Of a stretch of 14,461 bases of DNA, positions 5,653-13,825 are shown one piece after another (positions within the stretch are counted from its first letter, which is position 1; each line of letters begins with the position of its first letter). Origin of the DNA: Actinomycetota bacterium (lineage in GTDB: Bacteria; Actinomycetota; Actinomycetes; Actinomycetales; Actinomycetaceae). The stretch spans positions 1-14,461 of the forward strand of contig JAHYYD010000030.1 in assembly GCA_019425105.1 (NCBI GenBank), in the 5' to 3' direction. Made by a program: the position numbers and the translations under genes. The notes under the pieces were generated by a model. It did no database searches. It was not told the origin of the DNA and saw only the letters and a program-made list of their open reading frames with translations.

Positions 5653-6648
5653 TCACCCTCCAGCGAAGGGGGGCAGCACGTCAACGCGTGCACCCGGCGC
5701 GAGCTCGCTATCCGGGCGGGCCGAGCGCTCGTTCACCAGGTAGCTCGACACACTCAGGATACGGGCCAGCTCGGGGCTCTCCGCGCTCAGCTGTTCAAGG
5801 AGCTCACCGAGCGTTTCCGGCGTCTCAGAGGAGGGCACTTCGCGGACGTAACCACCGGCAGCCTCAGCGGCGCCACCGAAGAAGTGCAGCGTCGTCGACA
5901 GGGGCTTCGGGTTTGCCTCATTCAGCGAACGAATGTAGATCGTCATACGCAGCGGATCCATCGGATCGACATCAAGTGACCACGTGGCAAATCCGGTCGC
6001 CGTACGCTCGAACACGCGCTCGACGATGCCGCGGCGAAGCTCCAGCGCCAGATCATCCGGCGCGCCGGGCTCGGTAAAGGGGCACGCCGTCAGCACGACC
6101 GCCATCGGGTCTGTCTCGTGGGGGATCGAGGCGAAGCCCATCGCGTTCATGAACAGGCGCACCTTGCCCAGGTGAGCCGCAATATTGAAGGTGTCGCGCA
6201 CCGGACGGCGACTCGGCGCGTGACTATGATCCGGTACCTCCATCGTCACGAGGGCCGCATCCGCCCACCGCGAGCCGATCTCACGCACGGACGCAGCGGG
6301 ATCCGCCGCATCAGCACGCAACCAGGCCAGCAGGGACGACGTCAGTTGATGGAGCATCTGCGCCGCAAACGACGGATCCGCCGGGGTCGTCGTCGAATAG
6401 CCGAGCGCGGGACGGCCTCGCCCCGAGGAGGGAAGCTGCTGCTTCTCGACCAGGCCGAGCGAGAATAAGCCCTCGAGGGTCTCGCGCACGCTCGACACGT
6501 GCAAGCCGGCCTCCTGGGCCAGTTCTGCGACAGTGACGGGGCTCGCATGGTGCGAAATGCGCTCCAGGAGAGCGTGCTGCGCGGGGGTCAGGGCAGCCAT
6601 CGCGGCGAGTGTTTCAGCCAGGGGCCGAGAACGGGAGGTGTCATTCAT
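5653..6648 (-). CDS. Fusion: winged-helix regulator (COG2345/SufR-like) with C-terminal MoaD
   Basis: A 331-residue protein with two parts. Residues about 20-87 are a winged helix: VTVAELAQEAGLHVSSVRET is the helix-turn-helix and GRGRPALGY the wing. Residues about 95-240 resemble the effector domain of SufR-like regulators (MGFASIP... TACPF), but only one cysteine (189) remains where Fe-S members have several. Residues about 250-331 are a full MoaD: LHFFGGAAEAAG (254-265) is the first strand and helix, and the protein ends exactly in LPPFAGG, the Gly-Gly tail adenylated by MoeB. It should therefore be the small subunit of molybdopterin synthase with MoaE, and also bind DNA. The ATG at 6648 is preferred because AGAGGA lies six bases before it; an ATG 21 bases upstream has no ribosome site. 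Both domain calls are strong; regulation by cofactor status is inference. Confidence 0.88.
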   Translation of the reverse strand: MNDTSRSRPLAETLAAMAALTPAQHALLERISHHASPVTVAELAQEAGLHVSSVRETLEGLFSLGLVEKQQLPSSGRGRPALGYSTTTPADPSFAAQMLHQLTSSLLAWLRADAADPAASVREIGSRWADAALVTMEVPDHSHAPSRRPVRDTFNIAAHLGKVRLFMNAMGFASIPHETDPMAVVLTACPFTEPGAPDDLALELRRGIVERVFERTATGFATWSLDVDPMDPLRMTIYIRSLNEANPKPLSTTLHFFGGAAEAAGGYVREVPSSETPETLGELLEQLSAESPELARILSVSSYLVNERSARPDSELAPGARVDVLPPFAGG

Positions 6649-6716
6649 CGATAGTCCTCTCTCCCTCATAATCAGCGGAAATGCGCATGACGAGCATCAC
6701 CAAACGGCTTTAGACC

Positions 6717-6732
6717 TGTTACGTTACTTACA
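6717..6732. promoter_or_regulatory. Crp/Fnr-like site TGTTA-CGTTAC-TTACA before the regulator-MoaD operon
   Basis: The 16-mer has Crp/Fnr spacing, with one mismatch to TGTGA-N6-TCACA in each half. It contains the tandem GTTAC-GTTAC-TTAC and shares TTACTTACA with the site at 3668-3683. It lies about 70 bp before the fusion ATG and just downstream of a possible -10 at 6744-6749, so it would act as a repressor site for that promoter. It could equally be a site for the fusion protein's own winged helix. Confidence 0.4.
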
Positions 6733-6743
6733 AAGTGCTCTTT

Positions 6744-6749
6744 ATTCTA
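6744..6749 (-). promoter_or_regulatory. Possible -10 (TAGAAT) of the regulator-MoaD operon
   Basis: TAGAAT on the minus strand is a good -10 hexamer, but no good -35 lies 16-18 bp upstream. Transcription from it would leave a leader of about 90 nucleotides. Confidence 0.25.
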
Positions 6750-6859
6750 CCCAGCATACAAGCCGCTCCGCACGGCCAATACCACCGACTGGTCTCATTA
6801 CGCGGGGTCTTCTCATCTATTCACACAGGTGACACCGCGCACCCCACGATAAAGACGCT

Positions 6860-6902
6860 CGGCGAGAATAAAGACTCGGGGGCGAGCTCTCGCCCGCCCC
6901 CG
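6860..6902 (-). terminator. Intrinsic terminator of the nar operon
   Basis: On the minus-strand transcript an 11-pair GC-rich stem (6877-6902) closes on a GAGA tetraloop: CGGGGGCG, a G-U pair, GC, loop, GC, then CGCCCCCG. A U-rich run (AGTCTTTATTCT) follows at once. It lies 67 bases past the narI stop. A degenerate second unit follows, with a small CTCG/CGAG stem and another CTTTAT, the ATAAAGAC words being 19 bp apart on the plus strand (6849, 6868). Confidence 0.85.
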
Positions 6903-6968
6903 GTCCCGCCGATCACCCGGCCACGGCCTCGCCCCTTCGGCAGGACCACGGCGGGCACCGACTATCGA

Positions 6969-7745
6969 TCAGTCCGACATGCCGCCTCGCGTCAACTGGT
7001 GCTCGCGGCGCTCGTCGCGCGCACGGTAGACCACCGGGGGACGCGCCACGTAGCCGACCGGCGCGCTCACCGCGTGCACGAGGCGGGTGAACGGCCACAC
7101 GCAGAAGAGCAGCAGACCGGCGACGATGTGCAGCTTGAAGCTGAGGGGCACGTCGGCCATCAGGTGCGCCTGCGGGTGCAGGTAGAAGATCGACCGGAAC
7201 CACACGGAGATCGTCTCGCGGTAGTCGTAGCCCTCGTGCCCGCCGAGCACCTGGTTGAGCAGCGTCGCCGCGCCGCCCAGGAGCACCGGGATGGTCAGCA
7301 TGACGTAGGTGACGATATCCATGCGGGTCGTCGCCACGCGCACCGACTTGTACACGAGGCGGCGGTAGATCAGCATCGCGAGGCCGACGATCGTCATGAT
7401 TCCGGCGATCGTACCGGGGATCGTCGCCATCAGGTGGTAGACGTGCTGGGGCACGCCGGCCGCCTCGGTCCACGTCTTCGGGATCACGAGGCCGAGGATG
7501 TGGCCCATGAACACGAAGAGGACACCGAAGTGGAACAGCGGCGACGCCCAGCGCAGGATGGTCGGCTCATTCCACTGCGAGGAACGAGACGTCCAGCCGT
7601 ACTGGTCCGTCTTGTAGCGCCACGCGAGGCCCACGATGAGGATCGCGAAGGACACGTAGGGCAGGACCACCCACAGGGCAATGTCCAGGAAGGACAGCGA
7701 CTGCGTCTCGGCTGCAGACGCGGCATGCAAAAGTGCGGATTCCAT
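6969..7745 (-). CDS. narI: Respiratory nitrate reductase gamma subunit NarI (diheme cytochrome b)
   Basis: Membrane anchor that oxidises menaquinol and passes electrons through two b hemes to NarH. The 258 residues show five hydrophobic membrane segments (about 20-42, 67-90, 107-128, 142-165 and 203-222). The heme ligands are visible: His72 and His82 (ten apart, as E. coli His56/His66) and His206 and His224 (eighteen apart, as His187/His205). The N-terminus is longer than in E. coli by some 16 residues. The ATG at 7745 lies five bases after the narJ TAA, with only a weak ribosome site, suggesting coupled translation. Last gene of the nar operon, followed by a strong terminator. Confident. Confidence 0.96.
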   Translation of the reverse strand: MESALLHAASAAETQSLSFLDIALWVVLPYVSFAILIVGLAWRYKTDQYGWTSRSSQWNEPTILRWASPLFHFGVLFVFMGHILGLVIPKTWTEAAGVPQHVYHLMATIPGTIAGIMTIVGLAMLIYRRLVYKSVRVATTRMDIVTYVMLTIPVLLGGAATLLNQVLGGHEGYDYRETISVWFRSIFYLHPQAHLMADVPLSFKLHIVAGLLLFCVWPFTRLVHAVSAPVGYVARPPVVYRARDERREHQLTRGGMSD

Positions 7746-7750
7746 GAACG

Positions 7751-8440
7751 TTACCGTCCCATCGTTGTTTCGGAAGTCGGGGAGGGCGTGGCAGACAGAT
7801 CGCCCACACCCACCAGCTCGGTGGGTGGCCCCTGGCTAATGAGCTTACGGAAGCCCTCAATGGTCTTTTCGTCCGGCTCGGGCAGCGTCGCGACCAGCGC
7901 ATCCAGCAGCGGCGCGTACGGGGAGTCCGCGGCGCGCAGCGCCGTGCGGATCACCTCGATGCCCTCGCGGTTCGAGCGCAGCAGGCCCTCGGCCGTGCCC
8001 GTCTCGTCGAAGGCCGCGAACTCCAGGACCACCGGCAGGTGGTCGGGCAGCTCCTCGCGGTCCATCTCGAAGCCGGCTCGGCGCAGCACCTCCTTGAACG
8101 CCAGGATGGCCTGGCCGCGTCCACGGGTGTCGCCGTGCGTGTAGTACGTCAGGCCGAGCGCGCAGCGGCGGCGCTGGTCGAACGTCTCCACGTAGGTGGT
8201 CTGCATGGCGCGCAGGCCCGCGGCGCGAGCGTAGCTCACGAACGAGGCCAGGGCCGACGAGGCCGACTCCGGCAGGTCCGCCAGAGCCTCCTCGACGGCG
8301 TTCAGCTTGGTCTCGAAGTCATCCCCCGGGTAGTCCAGGAGGACCGAGACCGCCATGCGCACGCCGCGCGCGTCCTGCGGATCCATCTCCGTTTCCGGAG
8401 CGGCCGTAGGAATACGCGGAATGCCGACGAAAGTACTCAT
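7751..8440 (-). CDS. narJ: Nitrate reductase assembly chaperone NarJ
   Basis: Cytoplasmic chaperone of the TorD/NarJ type that binds apo-NarG, supports insertion of Fe-S and bis-MGD cofactors and holds NarGH until it docks on NarI. The 229 residues have the family motifs YVETFDQRRR (83-92), LTYYTHGDTRGRG (97-109) and ELPDHLPVVLEF (130-141). The ATG overlaps the narH stop as ATGA, so translation is coupled. The last 30 or so residues are Ser/Thr/Pro-rich and poorly conserved in character. It is not part of the final enzyme. Confident. Confidence 0.95.
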   Translation of the reverse strand: MSTFVGIPRIPTAAPETEMDPQDARGVRMAVSVLLDYPGDDFETKLNAVEEALADLPESASSALASFVSYARAAGLRAMQTTYVETFDQRRRCALGLTYYTHGDTRGRGQAILAFKEVLRRAGFEMDREELPDHLPVVLEFAAFDETGTAEGLLRSNREGIEVIRTALRAADSPYAPLLDALVATLPEPDEKTIEGFRKLISQGPPTELVGVGDLSATPSPTSETTMGR

Positions 8441-9987
8441 CGAACGACCTCAAGGGGGAGCATCTGGCGTCCCTCCGGCGACGAGCCACCCATCGGGCGG
8501 TTCGACGTGGCGGGGGCCAGGCCGTGGAAGGCCTCGACGTCGTAGGACACCGGGCAGCCCTCGAGCTCCTTGATGCCGCGCGGCATCTCGGGGTGGGCGG
8601 TCGGGATGACGAAGCGGTCGTCGTACTTGGCGATCGACAGCAGTCGGTACATCTCCTTAACCTTCTCCGGGGTCATGCCCACGGAGGCCGGGATCTCCTC
8701 GTTCGTCGGGTTGTCGACGAAGACGTCGCGCATGTAGGAGCGCATCGCGGCGAGGCGACGCAGCGCCAGCTCCACGGGAGCCGTGTCTCCGGCCGTGAAC
8801 AGGCCGGCCAGGTACTCCAGCGGGATACGCATCTGCGAGATGGCGGACAGCAGAACCTTGTGGTCCTCGCCGTCGCTGCCGGACGCCGTCACCTGGTCGA
8901 CGACCGGGGACAGCGGCGGCACGTACCAGACCATCGGCAGGGTGCGGAACTCGGGGTGCAGCGGCAGGGCGACCTCGTACTCGGTGATGAGCTTCCAGAT
9001 CGGGGACTGCTGGGCGGCCGTGATCCACGAGTGGGGAACGCCGTTGGCCTGAGCCTGGGCGACCACCTGCGGGTCGTTCGGGTCGAGCAGGATCTCGCGC
9101 TGGGCCCGGTACAGGTCACGCTCGTCCTCCTGGGAAGCGGCCCAGGTGACGCGGTCCGCGTCGTAGAGCAGCACGCCCAGGTAACGCAGGCGGCCCACGC
9201 AGGTCTCCGAGCAGATGGTCGGCTGGCCGACCTCGAGGCGCGGGTAGCACAGCGTGCACTTCTCGGCCTTGCCCGTGTTGTGGTTGAAGTAGACCTTCTT
9301 GTAGGGGCAGGCCGACACGCACATGCGCCAGCCGCGGCACTGGTCCTGGTCGACCAGGACGATGCCGTCCTCTGTGCGCTTGTACATCGCGCCCGAGGGA
9401 CACGCCGACACGCAGGTCGGGTTCAGGCAGTGCTCGCAGATGCGAGGCAGGTAGAACATGTACGCGTCCTCGATGGTCTTCGCGACCTGGAGGTTCATCT
9501 GGTGCAGGACCGGGTCCTGATCCAGGGTCTCCATGGAGCCGCCGAGGTCATCGTCCCAGTTCGGGCCCCACTCGGGCTTGTCGATGTGCTCGCCCGTGAT
9601 CGCGGACTTCGCGCGGGCCGTCGGGATCGCGCGGGAGTTCGCGGGCGCCTGGAGCAGCTTGTCGTACTCGTACGTCCACGGCTCGTAGTAGTCCTTCATG
9701 GTCGGCTGCGTCGGGTTCGCGAAGATCTTCGCGAGCGAGGCGACGCGTCCGCCCTGACGGGGAACGAGGCGGCCCGTGGCGGTACGCTTCCAGCCGCCCT
9801 TCCACTTCTTCTGGTCCTCCCAGCCGCGGGGGTAGCCCACGCCGGGACGGGTTTCGACGTTGTTGAACCAGATGTACTCGGTGCCCTCACGGTTCGTCCA
9901 CACCTGCTTACAGGTGACGGAACAGGTGTGGCAGCCGATGCACTTGTCGAGGTTCATCACCATCGCGATCTGAGCCATGACCTTCAT
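8437..9987 (-). CDS. narH: Respiratory nitrate reductase beta subunit NarH
   Basis: Electron-transfer subunit with three [4Fe-4S] and one [3Fe-4S] cluster linking NarI hemes to NarG. All four cysteine groups are present in 516 residues: C16, C19, C22, C26; C184, C187, C192, C196; C217, C223, C227 with Trp220 in the place of a fourth cysteine (the [3Fe-4S] signature, same numbering as E. coli); and C244, C247, C259, C263. The start follows narG as TGATG (one-base overlap), with an AGGAGG about ten bases upstream inside narG; a second ATG three codons later is possible. Cytoplasmic side of the membrane. Confident. Confidence 0.97.
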   Translation of the reverse strand: MKVMAQIAMVMNLDKCIGCHTCSVTCKQVWTNREGTEYIWFNNVETRPGVGYPRGWEDQKKWKGGWKRTATGRLVPRQGGRVASLAKIFANPTQPTMKDYYEPWTYEYDKLLQAPANSRAIPTARAKSAITGEHIDKPEWGPNWDDDLGGSMETLDQDPVLHQMNLQVAKTIEDAYMFYLPRICEHCLNPTCVSACPSGAMYKRTEDGIVLVDQDQCRGWRMCVSACPYKKVYFNHNTGKAEKCTLCYPRLEVGQPTICSETCVGRLRYLGVLLYDADRVTWAASQEDERDLYRAQREILLDPNDPQVVAQAQANGVPHSWITAAQQSPIWKLITEYEVALPLHPEFRTLPMVWYVPPLSPVVDQVTASGSDGEDHKVLLSAISQMRIPLEYLAGLFTAGDTAPVELALRRLAAMRSYMRDVFVDNPTNEEIPASVGMTPEKVKEMYRLLSIAKYDDRFVIPTAHPEMPRGIKELEGCPVSYDVEAFHGLAPATSNRPMGGSSPEGRQMLPLEVVR

Positions 9988-12900
9988 CAGAACTGCACCT
10001 CCTGGGAGCGGCGGCGGATAACCGTGACCTCGTCGCGGTTATTGCCGGTGGGACCGTAGTAGTTGAACGCGTAGGCGAACTGCGCGTATCCGCCGGCCAG
10101 GTGGGTCGGCTTAATAAAGATTCGTGTCAGCGAGTTGTGCGTACCGCCGCGCTTGCCGGACTCCTCGTTCAGCGGGGTGTTGATCTGGCGATCCTGGGCG
10201 TGGTGCATGAACACCGTGCCCTCCGGGATGCGGTGGGAGACAACAGCGCGAGCCGACACGGTACCGTTACGGTTCTTCGCCTCGATCCACTCGTTGTCGC
10301 GCACGCCGATCTTCTCAGCATCGGCCGGGCTCATCCACACCGTCTGGCCACCACGACCCAGCGTCAGCATGTACGGGTTGTCGTAGTACTGGGAGTGGAT
10401 GGCCCACTTGTTGTGGATCGTCAGGTAGCGCACCGCGACCTCGGCCTGACCCGGCTGACCGGGACGGTGATCGCCGACGGGGCGCTCACCGTAGATGTGC
10501 GCCAGGTCGAGCGGCGGACGGAAGATCGGCAGGGACTCGCCCATGTCCATCATCCAGTCGTGGTCGACGTAGAACTGCGGGCGGCCCGTGAGCGTGTGCC
10601 ACGGCTTGCGGCACTCGACGTTCTGCACGAAGGCGCTGTAGCGGCGTCCGCCGTGCTCGGAGCCCGACCACTCGGGGCTGGTGATGACGGACCGCGGCTG
10701 CAAGACGGTGTCCTGGTAGGTGATCTTCTTTTCCTCGTCACCCTCAGCCAGGAACGCCATCTCGTTACCGACGCGCTTTTCCAGCGTGCGGAAGCCCTGA
10801 ACGGCCAGCGAGCCGTTCGTGGTTCCCGAGAAGCGCAGCGCCATGTTCGCCGCCTTGATCGCGGTGTCACACAGGGGCGCACCCTCGCCGGCGTTGCCGT
10901 CCATGGGGGCGCGGCCGTTGAGGTCGCCGAGTTCCTTGAAAGCCTCCTGGACGTTGAACGCGACGCCCTTGGCAGCCAGGCCAGCCTTTTCCAAGAGCGG
11001 ACCCATGCGGTCGAACTTGTAGCCGACCTGCGTGTAGTCACGCTCGATCGGGACCAGCTTCGGCATGGTCTTGCCGGGCGTCCACGTCTGCTCGGGGACG
11101 ACGCCGCTCGCCATGGTCATGGCGTCCGGGGAGTCGTGACCCAGCGGGACGGCGACGACGTCCGTCTGCGTCCCCAGGTGGTCGGCGGCCAGGCGTCCCA
11201 CGAGGTGCGCCAGCGTCTGGAACACCTCGAAGTCGGTGCGCGCCTCCCACGGCGGGTTCACGGCCTCGTCGAAGCAGTGCATGAAGGGGTGCATGTCCGT
11301 GGAGGACAGGTCGTGCTTCTCGTACCACGTGGCGGCCGGCAGCACGACGTCGGAGTGCAGGGTCGTCGAGGTGTTACGGAAGTCCGCGACCCACATGAGG
11401 TCGAGCTTGCCGGGGTGAGCGTCGCGCCAGTTGACGGTCGCGGGACGGTTGCCCTCTTCCAGCTCCTGCGCGTTGACCTCGTTGCCGGTGCCCAGCATGT
11501 GGCGCAGGAAGAACTCGGTGCCCTTCGCGGACGATCCGAGCAGGTTCGTGCGCCAGTTCGCGAGGATCTTCGGGACGTTGTGGTGGGCGTCCGGGTCCTC
11601 GATCGCGAACTGGAGGCGGCCCTCGCGCAGCTCCTGGGACACGTATTCCGCGGGGGCCATGCCGGCCTCGGCGGCCTCGCGGCCCAGCTGGGTCGAGCCC
11701 TTGGAGAACGTCGGGTAGCAGGGCATCCAGCCGCGCTGCACCGACTCGACGAGCGTGTCGACCAGCTGCTTGCCGTCCAGGTGCGAGGACTTGATCGGGT
11801 TCGCCATCGCCGAGGCCGGGGCCCCGTCGTAGCGCCACTGGTCGGTGGTCATGTAGTACCAGCCGGTGGAGATCATCTGGCGCGGCGGGCGCGCCCAGTC
11901 CAGGGCGAAGGTGAAGGAGCCCCAGCCCATGATCGGGCGGACCTTCTCCTGACCCACGTAGTGGGCCCAACCGCCACCGTTGCGGCCCTGGGTGCCACAC
12001 ATTTCCGTGAGGGCCAGGAACGTCCGGTACATCTGGTCGGAGTGGTAGTAGTGGTTCGTGCCAGCGCCCATGAGGATCATGGAACGGCCCTGCGTCTCGA
12101 CCGCGTTCTGCGCGAACTCGCGACCGATCTTGATGGCGGCTCCGGCGGGAACCGAGGTGAACTCCTCCTGCCACGCGGGGGTGCCCGGCGTGGAGGCGTC
12201 CATGTAGTCGGTGGGCCACTGGCCCGGCAGGCCCTCGCGCTCAACCGCGTAGTGGGCCAGCATGATGTCGTACACGGTCGTCACGAGGCGGCCGTTGACG
12301 CGGCGCGCGGGCACGCCACGCTTCACGTAGCCGCCACCGACCGAGGCCTGACCGTCAGCTGCCGGCAGGTCGAAGCGCGGCAGAGCGATCTCGACGCCCT
12401 CCCACTCGTTCGTGTCCATGATGGACATGACCGGCTCGACACCCTCGAGGTTGAGGTTCCAGTGGCCTGCGCCCTCCTCGCCGAAGCGATCGGCGAGCGT
12501 GCCACCCGGGTCCTTGACCGTGCCGTCGGCCTCGATAACGAGGGGACGGAACTCGTTGTTCTCGGTGCGCTCGGTCGTGCCCTCGGGCATCTTGGCGGCC
12601 GTGAGGAACTTGCCGGGTACCAGCGTCGTCGGGGCGACGCCCTCGTGGGCACCCTCGCCGACCTCGCCGATCTCCACCAGGAACGGGCCGTCGGTGTAGC
12701 GCTTCATGTAATCGAGGAACATGGGCTCGCGCTTGCCGACGTGGAATTCCTTGAGGATGACGTGACCCATGGCCTGGGCCAGGGCGCCGTCCGTGCCGGG
12801 CTGGACGCGCAACCAGTCGTCCGCGAACTTCGTGTTGTCCGCGAAGTCTGGGGACACGACGACGACCTTCTGGCCGTGGTAGCGGGCCTCGGCCATGAAG

Positions 12901-13757
12901 TGGGCGTCGGGGGTACGGGTCAGCGGCAGGTTGGTGCCCCACATGATGAGGTACTGCGAGTTGAACCAGTCGCCGGCCTCGGGCACGTCGGTCTGGTCGC
13001 CGAAGACCTGCGGGGAGGCCGGCGGGAGGTCCGCGTACCAGTCGTAGAAGGACAGCATGGTGCCGCCGATGAGCTCGTGGAAGCGGGCGCCCGCACCGTA
13101 GGAGATCATCGACATGGCGGGGATCACCGAGAAGCCGGCGATGCGGTCCGGGCCGTACTGCTTGATCGTGTGCACGTAGGCGGAGGCGACGATCTCCATC
13201 GCCTCTTCCCAGGACACGCGGACCATGCCGCCGCGGCCACGCTGCGACTTGTAGGCACGCGCCTTCTCCGGGTCCTCAACGACCTCGGCCCACGCGTCGA
13301 CCGGATCGCCGAGGCGCTTCTTGGCCTCGCGAAACATGTCGAGGAGGACGCCGCGCACGTAGGGGTACTTGATGCGGGTCGGCGAGTACTCGTACCACGA
13401 GAACGCCGCGCCACGCGGGCAGCCGCGGGGCTCGTACTCGGGCATGTCCGCGCCGGTCGACGGGTAGTCAGTCTGCTGGGTTTCCCAGGTGATGACGCCG
13501 TCCTTGACGTAGATCTTCCACGAGCACGAGCCCGTGCAGTTCACGCCATGGGTGGAGCGCACGATCTTGTCGTAGCTCCAGCGCTCGCGGTAGAAGGAGT
13601 CGCCTTCGCGGCCGCCGTCAAGGAAGAGCTGGCGCGCGTCGGCGGACGCCTTGCCGCGACGCAGCCACGAGCCGAGCGCGAACAGGGTCGCGCCGGTTGC
13701 GGGCTTGACCTCGCCGCCGTAGGTCGGGAAGGTCATGTCGGATTCGAGATTCGTCAT
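9987..13757 (-). CDS. narG: Respiratory nitrate reductase alpha subunit NarG
   Basis: Catalytic subunit that reduces nitrate to nitrite at a Mo-bis-MGD centre on the cytoplasmic face. It has 1256 residues, as expected for membrane-bound NarG (E. coli about 1247). The FS0 cluster ligands are His70, Cys74, Cys78 and Cys113, a constant offset of 21 from E. coli His49/Cys53/Cys57/Cys92. At the same offset, Asp243 in ADLPPASPQ (242-250) is the molybdenum ligand corresponding to Asp222. The preceding Cys of E. coli (WYCD) is Ala here. AGGAG lies six bases before the ATG at 13757. It follows narK by 68 bp in the same direction. Family and role are certain on sequence grounds. Confidence 0.98.
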   Translation of the reverse strand: MTNLESDMTFPTYGGEVKPATGATLFALGSWLRRGKASADARQLFLDGGREGDSFYRERWSYDKIVRSTHGVNCTGSCSWKIYVKDGVITWETQQTDYPSTGADMPEYEPRGCPRGAAFSWYEYSPTRIKYPYVRGVLLDMFREAKKRLGDPVDAWAEVVEDPEKARAYKSQRGRGGMVRVSWEEAMEIVASAYVHTIKQYGPDRIAGFSVIPAMSMISYGAGARFHELIGGTMLSFYDWYADLPPASPQVFGDQTDVPEAGDWFNSQYLIMWGTNLPLTRTPDAHFMAEARYHGQKVVVVSPDFADNTKFADDWLRVQPGTDGALAQAMGHVILKEFHVGKREPMFLDYMKRYTDGPFLVEIGEVGEGAHEGVAPTTLVPGKFLTAAKMPEGTTERTENNEFRPLVIEADGTVKDPGGTLADRFGEEGAGHWNLNLEGVEPVMSIMDTNEWEGVEIALPRFDLPAADGQASVGGGYVKRGVPARRVNGRLVTTVYDIMLAHYAVEREGLPGQWPTDYMDASTPGTPAWQEEFTSVPAGAAIKIGREFAQNAVETQGRSMILMGAGTNHYYHSDQMYRTFLALTEMCGTQGRNGGGWAHYVGQEKVRPIMGWGSFTFALDWARPPRQMISTGWYYMTTDQWRYDGAPASAMANPIKSSHLDGKQLVDTLVESVQRGWMPCYPTFSKGSTQLGREAAEAGMAPAEYVSQELREGRLQFAIEDPDAHHNVPKILANWRTNLLGSSAKGTEFFLRHMLGTGNEVNAQELEEGNRPATVNWRDAHPGKLDLMWVADFRNTSTTLHSDVVLPAATWYEKHDLSSTDMHPFMHCFDEAVNPPWEARTDFEVFQTLAHLVGRLAADHLGTQTDVVAVPLGHDSPDAMTMASGVVPEQTWTPGKTMPKLVPIERDYTQVGYKFDRMGPLLEKAGLAAKGVAFNVQEAFKELGDLNGRAPMDGNAGEGAPLCDTAIKAANMALRFSGTTNGSLAVQGFRTLEKRVGNEMAFLAEGDEEKKITYQDTVLQPRSVITSPEWSGSEHGGRRYSAFVQNVECRKPWHTLTGRPQFYVDHDWMMDMGESLPIFRPPLDLAHIYGERPVGDHRPGQPGQAEVAVRYLTIHNKWAIHSQYYDNPYMLTLGRGGQTVWMSPADAEKIGVRDNEWIEAKNRNGTVSARAVVSHRIPEGTVFMHHAQDRQINTPLNEESGKRGGTHNSLTRIFIKPTHLAGGYAQFAYAFNYYGPTGNNRDEVTVIRRRSQEVQF

Positions 13758-13825
13758 GGGGTGCTCCTAAGAGTCGATTGACGAGGCAGTGGCAGGTCCG
13801 TTGGCACCGCGCAGTGCCGGGTGGA
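13758..13825 (-). other. narK-narG gap with a small hairpin
   Basis: The 68-bp gap holds a GGCAC/GTGCC stem with a 6-base loop (13803-13818), no T-run and no convincing promoter. It is more likely to moderate read-through or mRNA processing between narK and narG than to terminate. AGGAG (13764-13768) is the narG ribosome site. Confidence 0.4.

Larger units (their letters stand above)
6649..6968. other. Intergenic region between narI and the regulator-MoaD gene
   Basis: No gene in 320 bp. Next to narI is GC-rich sequence with the nar operon terminator (6860-6902). Next to the fusion gene is AT-richer sequence with a possible -10 TAGAAT (6744-6749, minus strand), three closely spaced TTAC copies and a Crp/Fnr-like 16-mer (6717-6732). 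A further TCAC-ACAG-GTGA repeat lies at about 6820-6831. No Moco riboswitch fold was recognised by eye. Confidence 0.6.

Noticed and set aside
6717..6735. NarL-type heptamers
   Set aside because: The TTAC repeats do not fit the TACYYMT consensus, and the 5-6-5 Crp/Fnr geometry explains them better.
6649..6740. Moco riboswitch in the leader of the fusion gene
   Set aside because: No long multi-stem fold was recognised and the space from the possible start site is only about 90 nucleotides; a covariance-model search would be decisive.
6735..8144. 469-codon plus-strand open frame across the narI/narJ region
   Set aside because: Mostly antisense to narI and narJ and passes through the terminator; the product is a His/Arg/Asp-rich string without domains.
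8524..10059. 511-codon plus-strand open frame opposite narH
   Set aside because: Antisense shadow of narH; composition is biased and no family motif is visible.
10101..13781. 1226-codon open frame on the plus strand opposite narG
   Set aside because: It is the mirror of the strongly biased GC-rich codons of narG, gives a low-complexity Arg/Val/His/Leu-rich product with no recognisable domain, and narG is beyond doubt.
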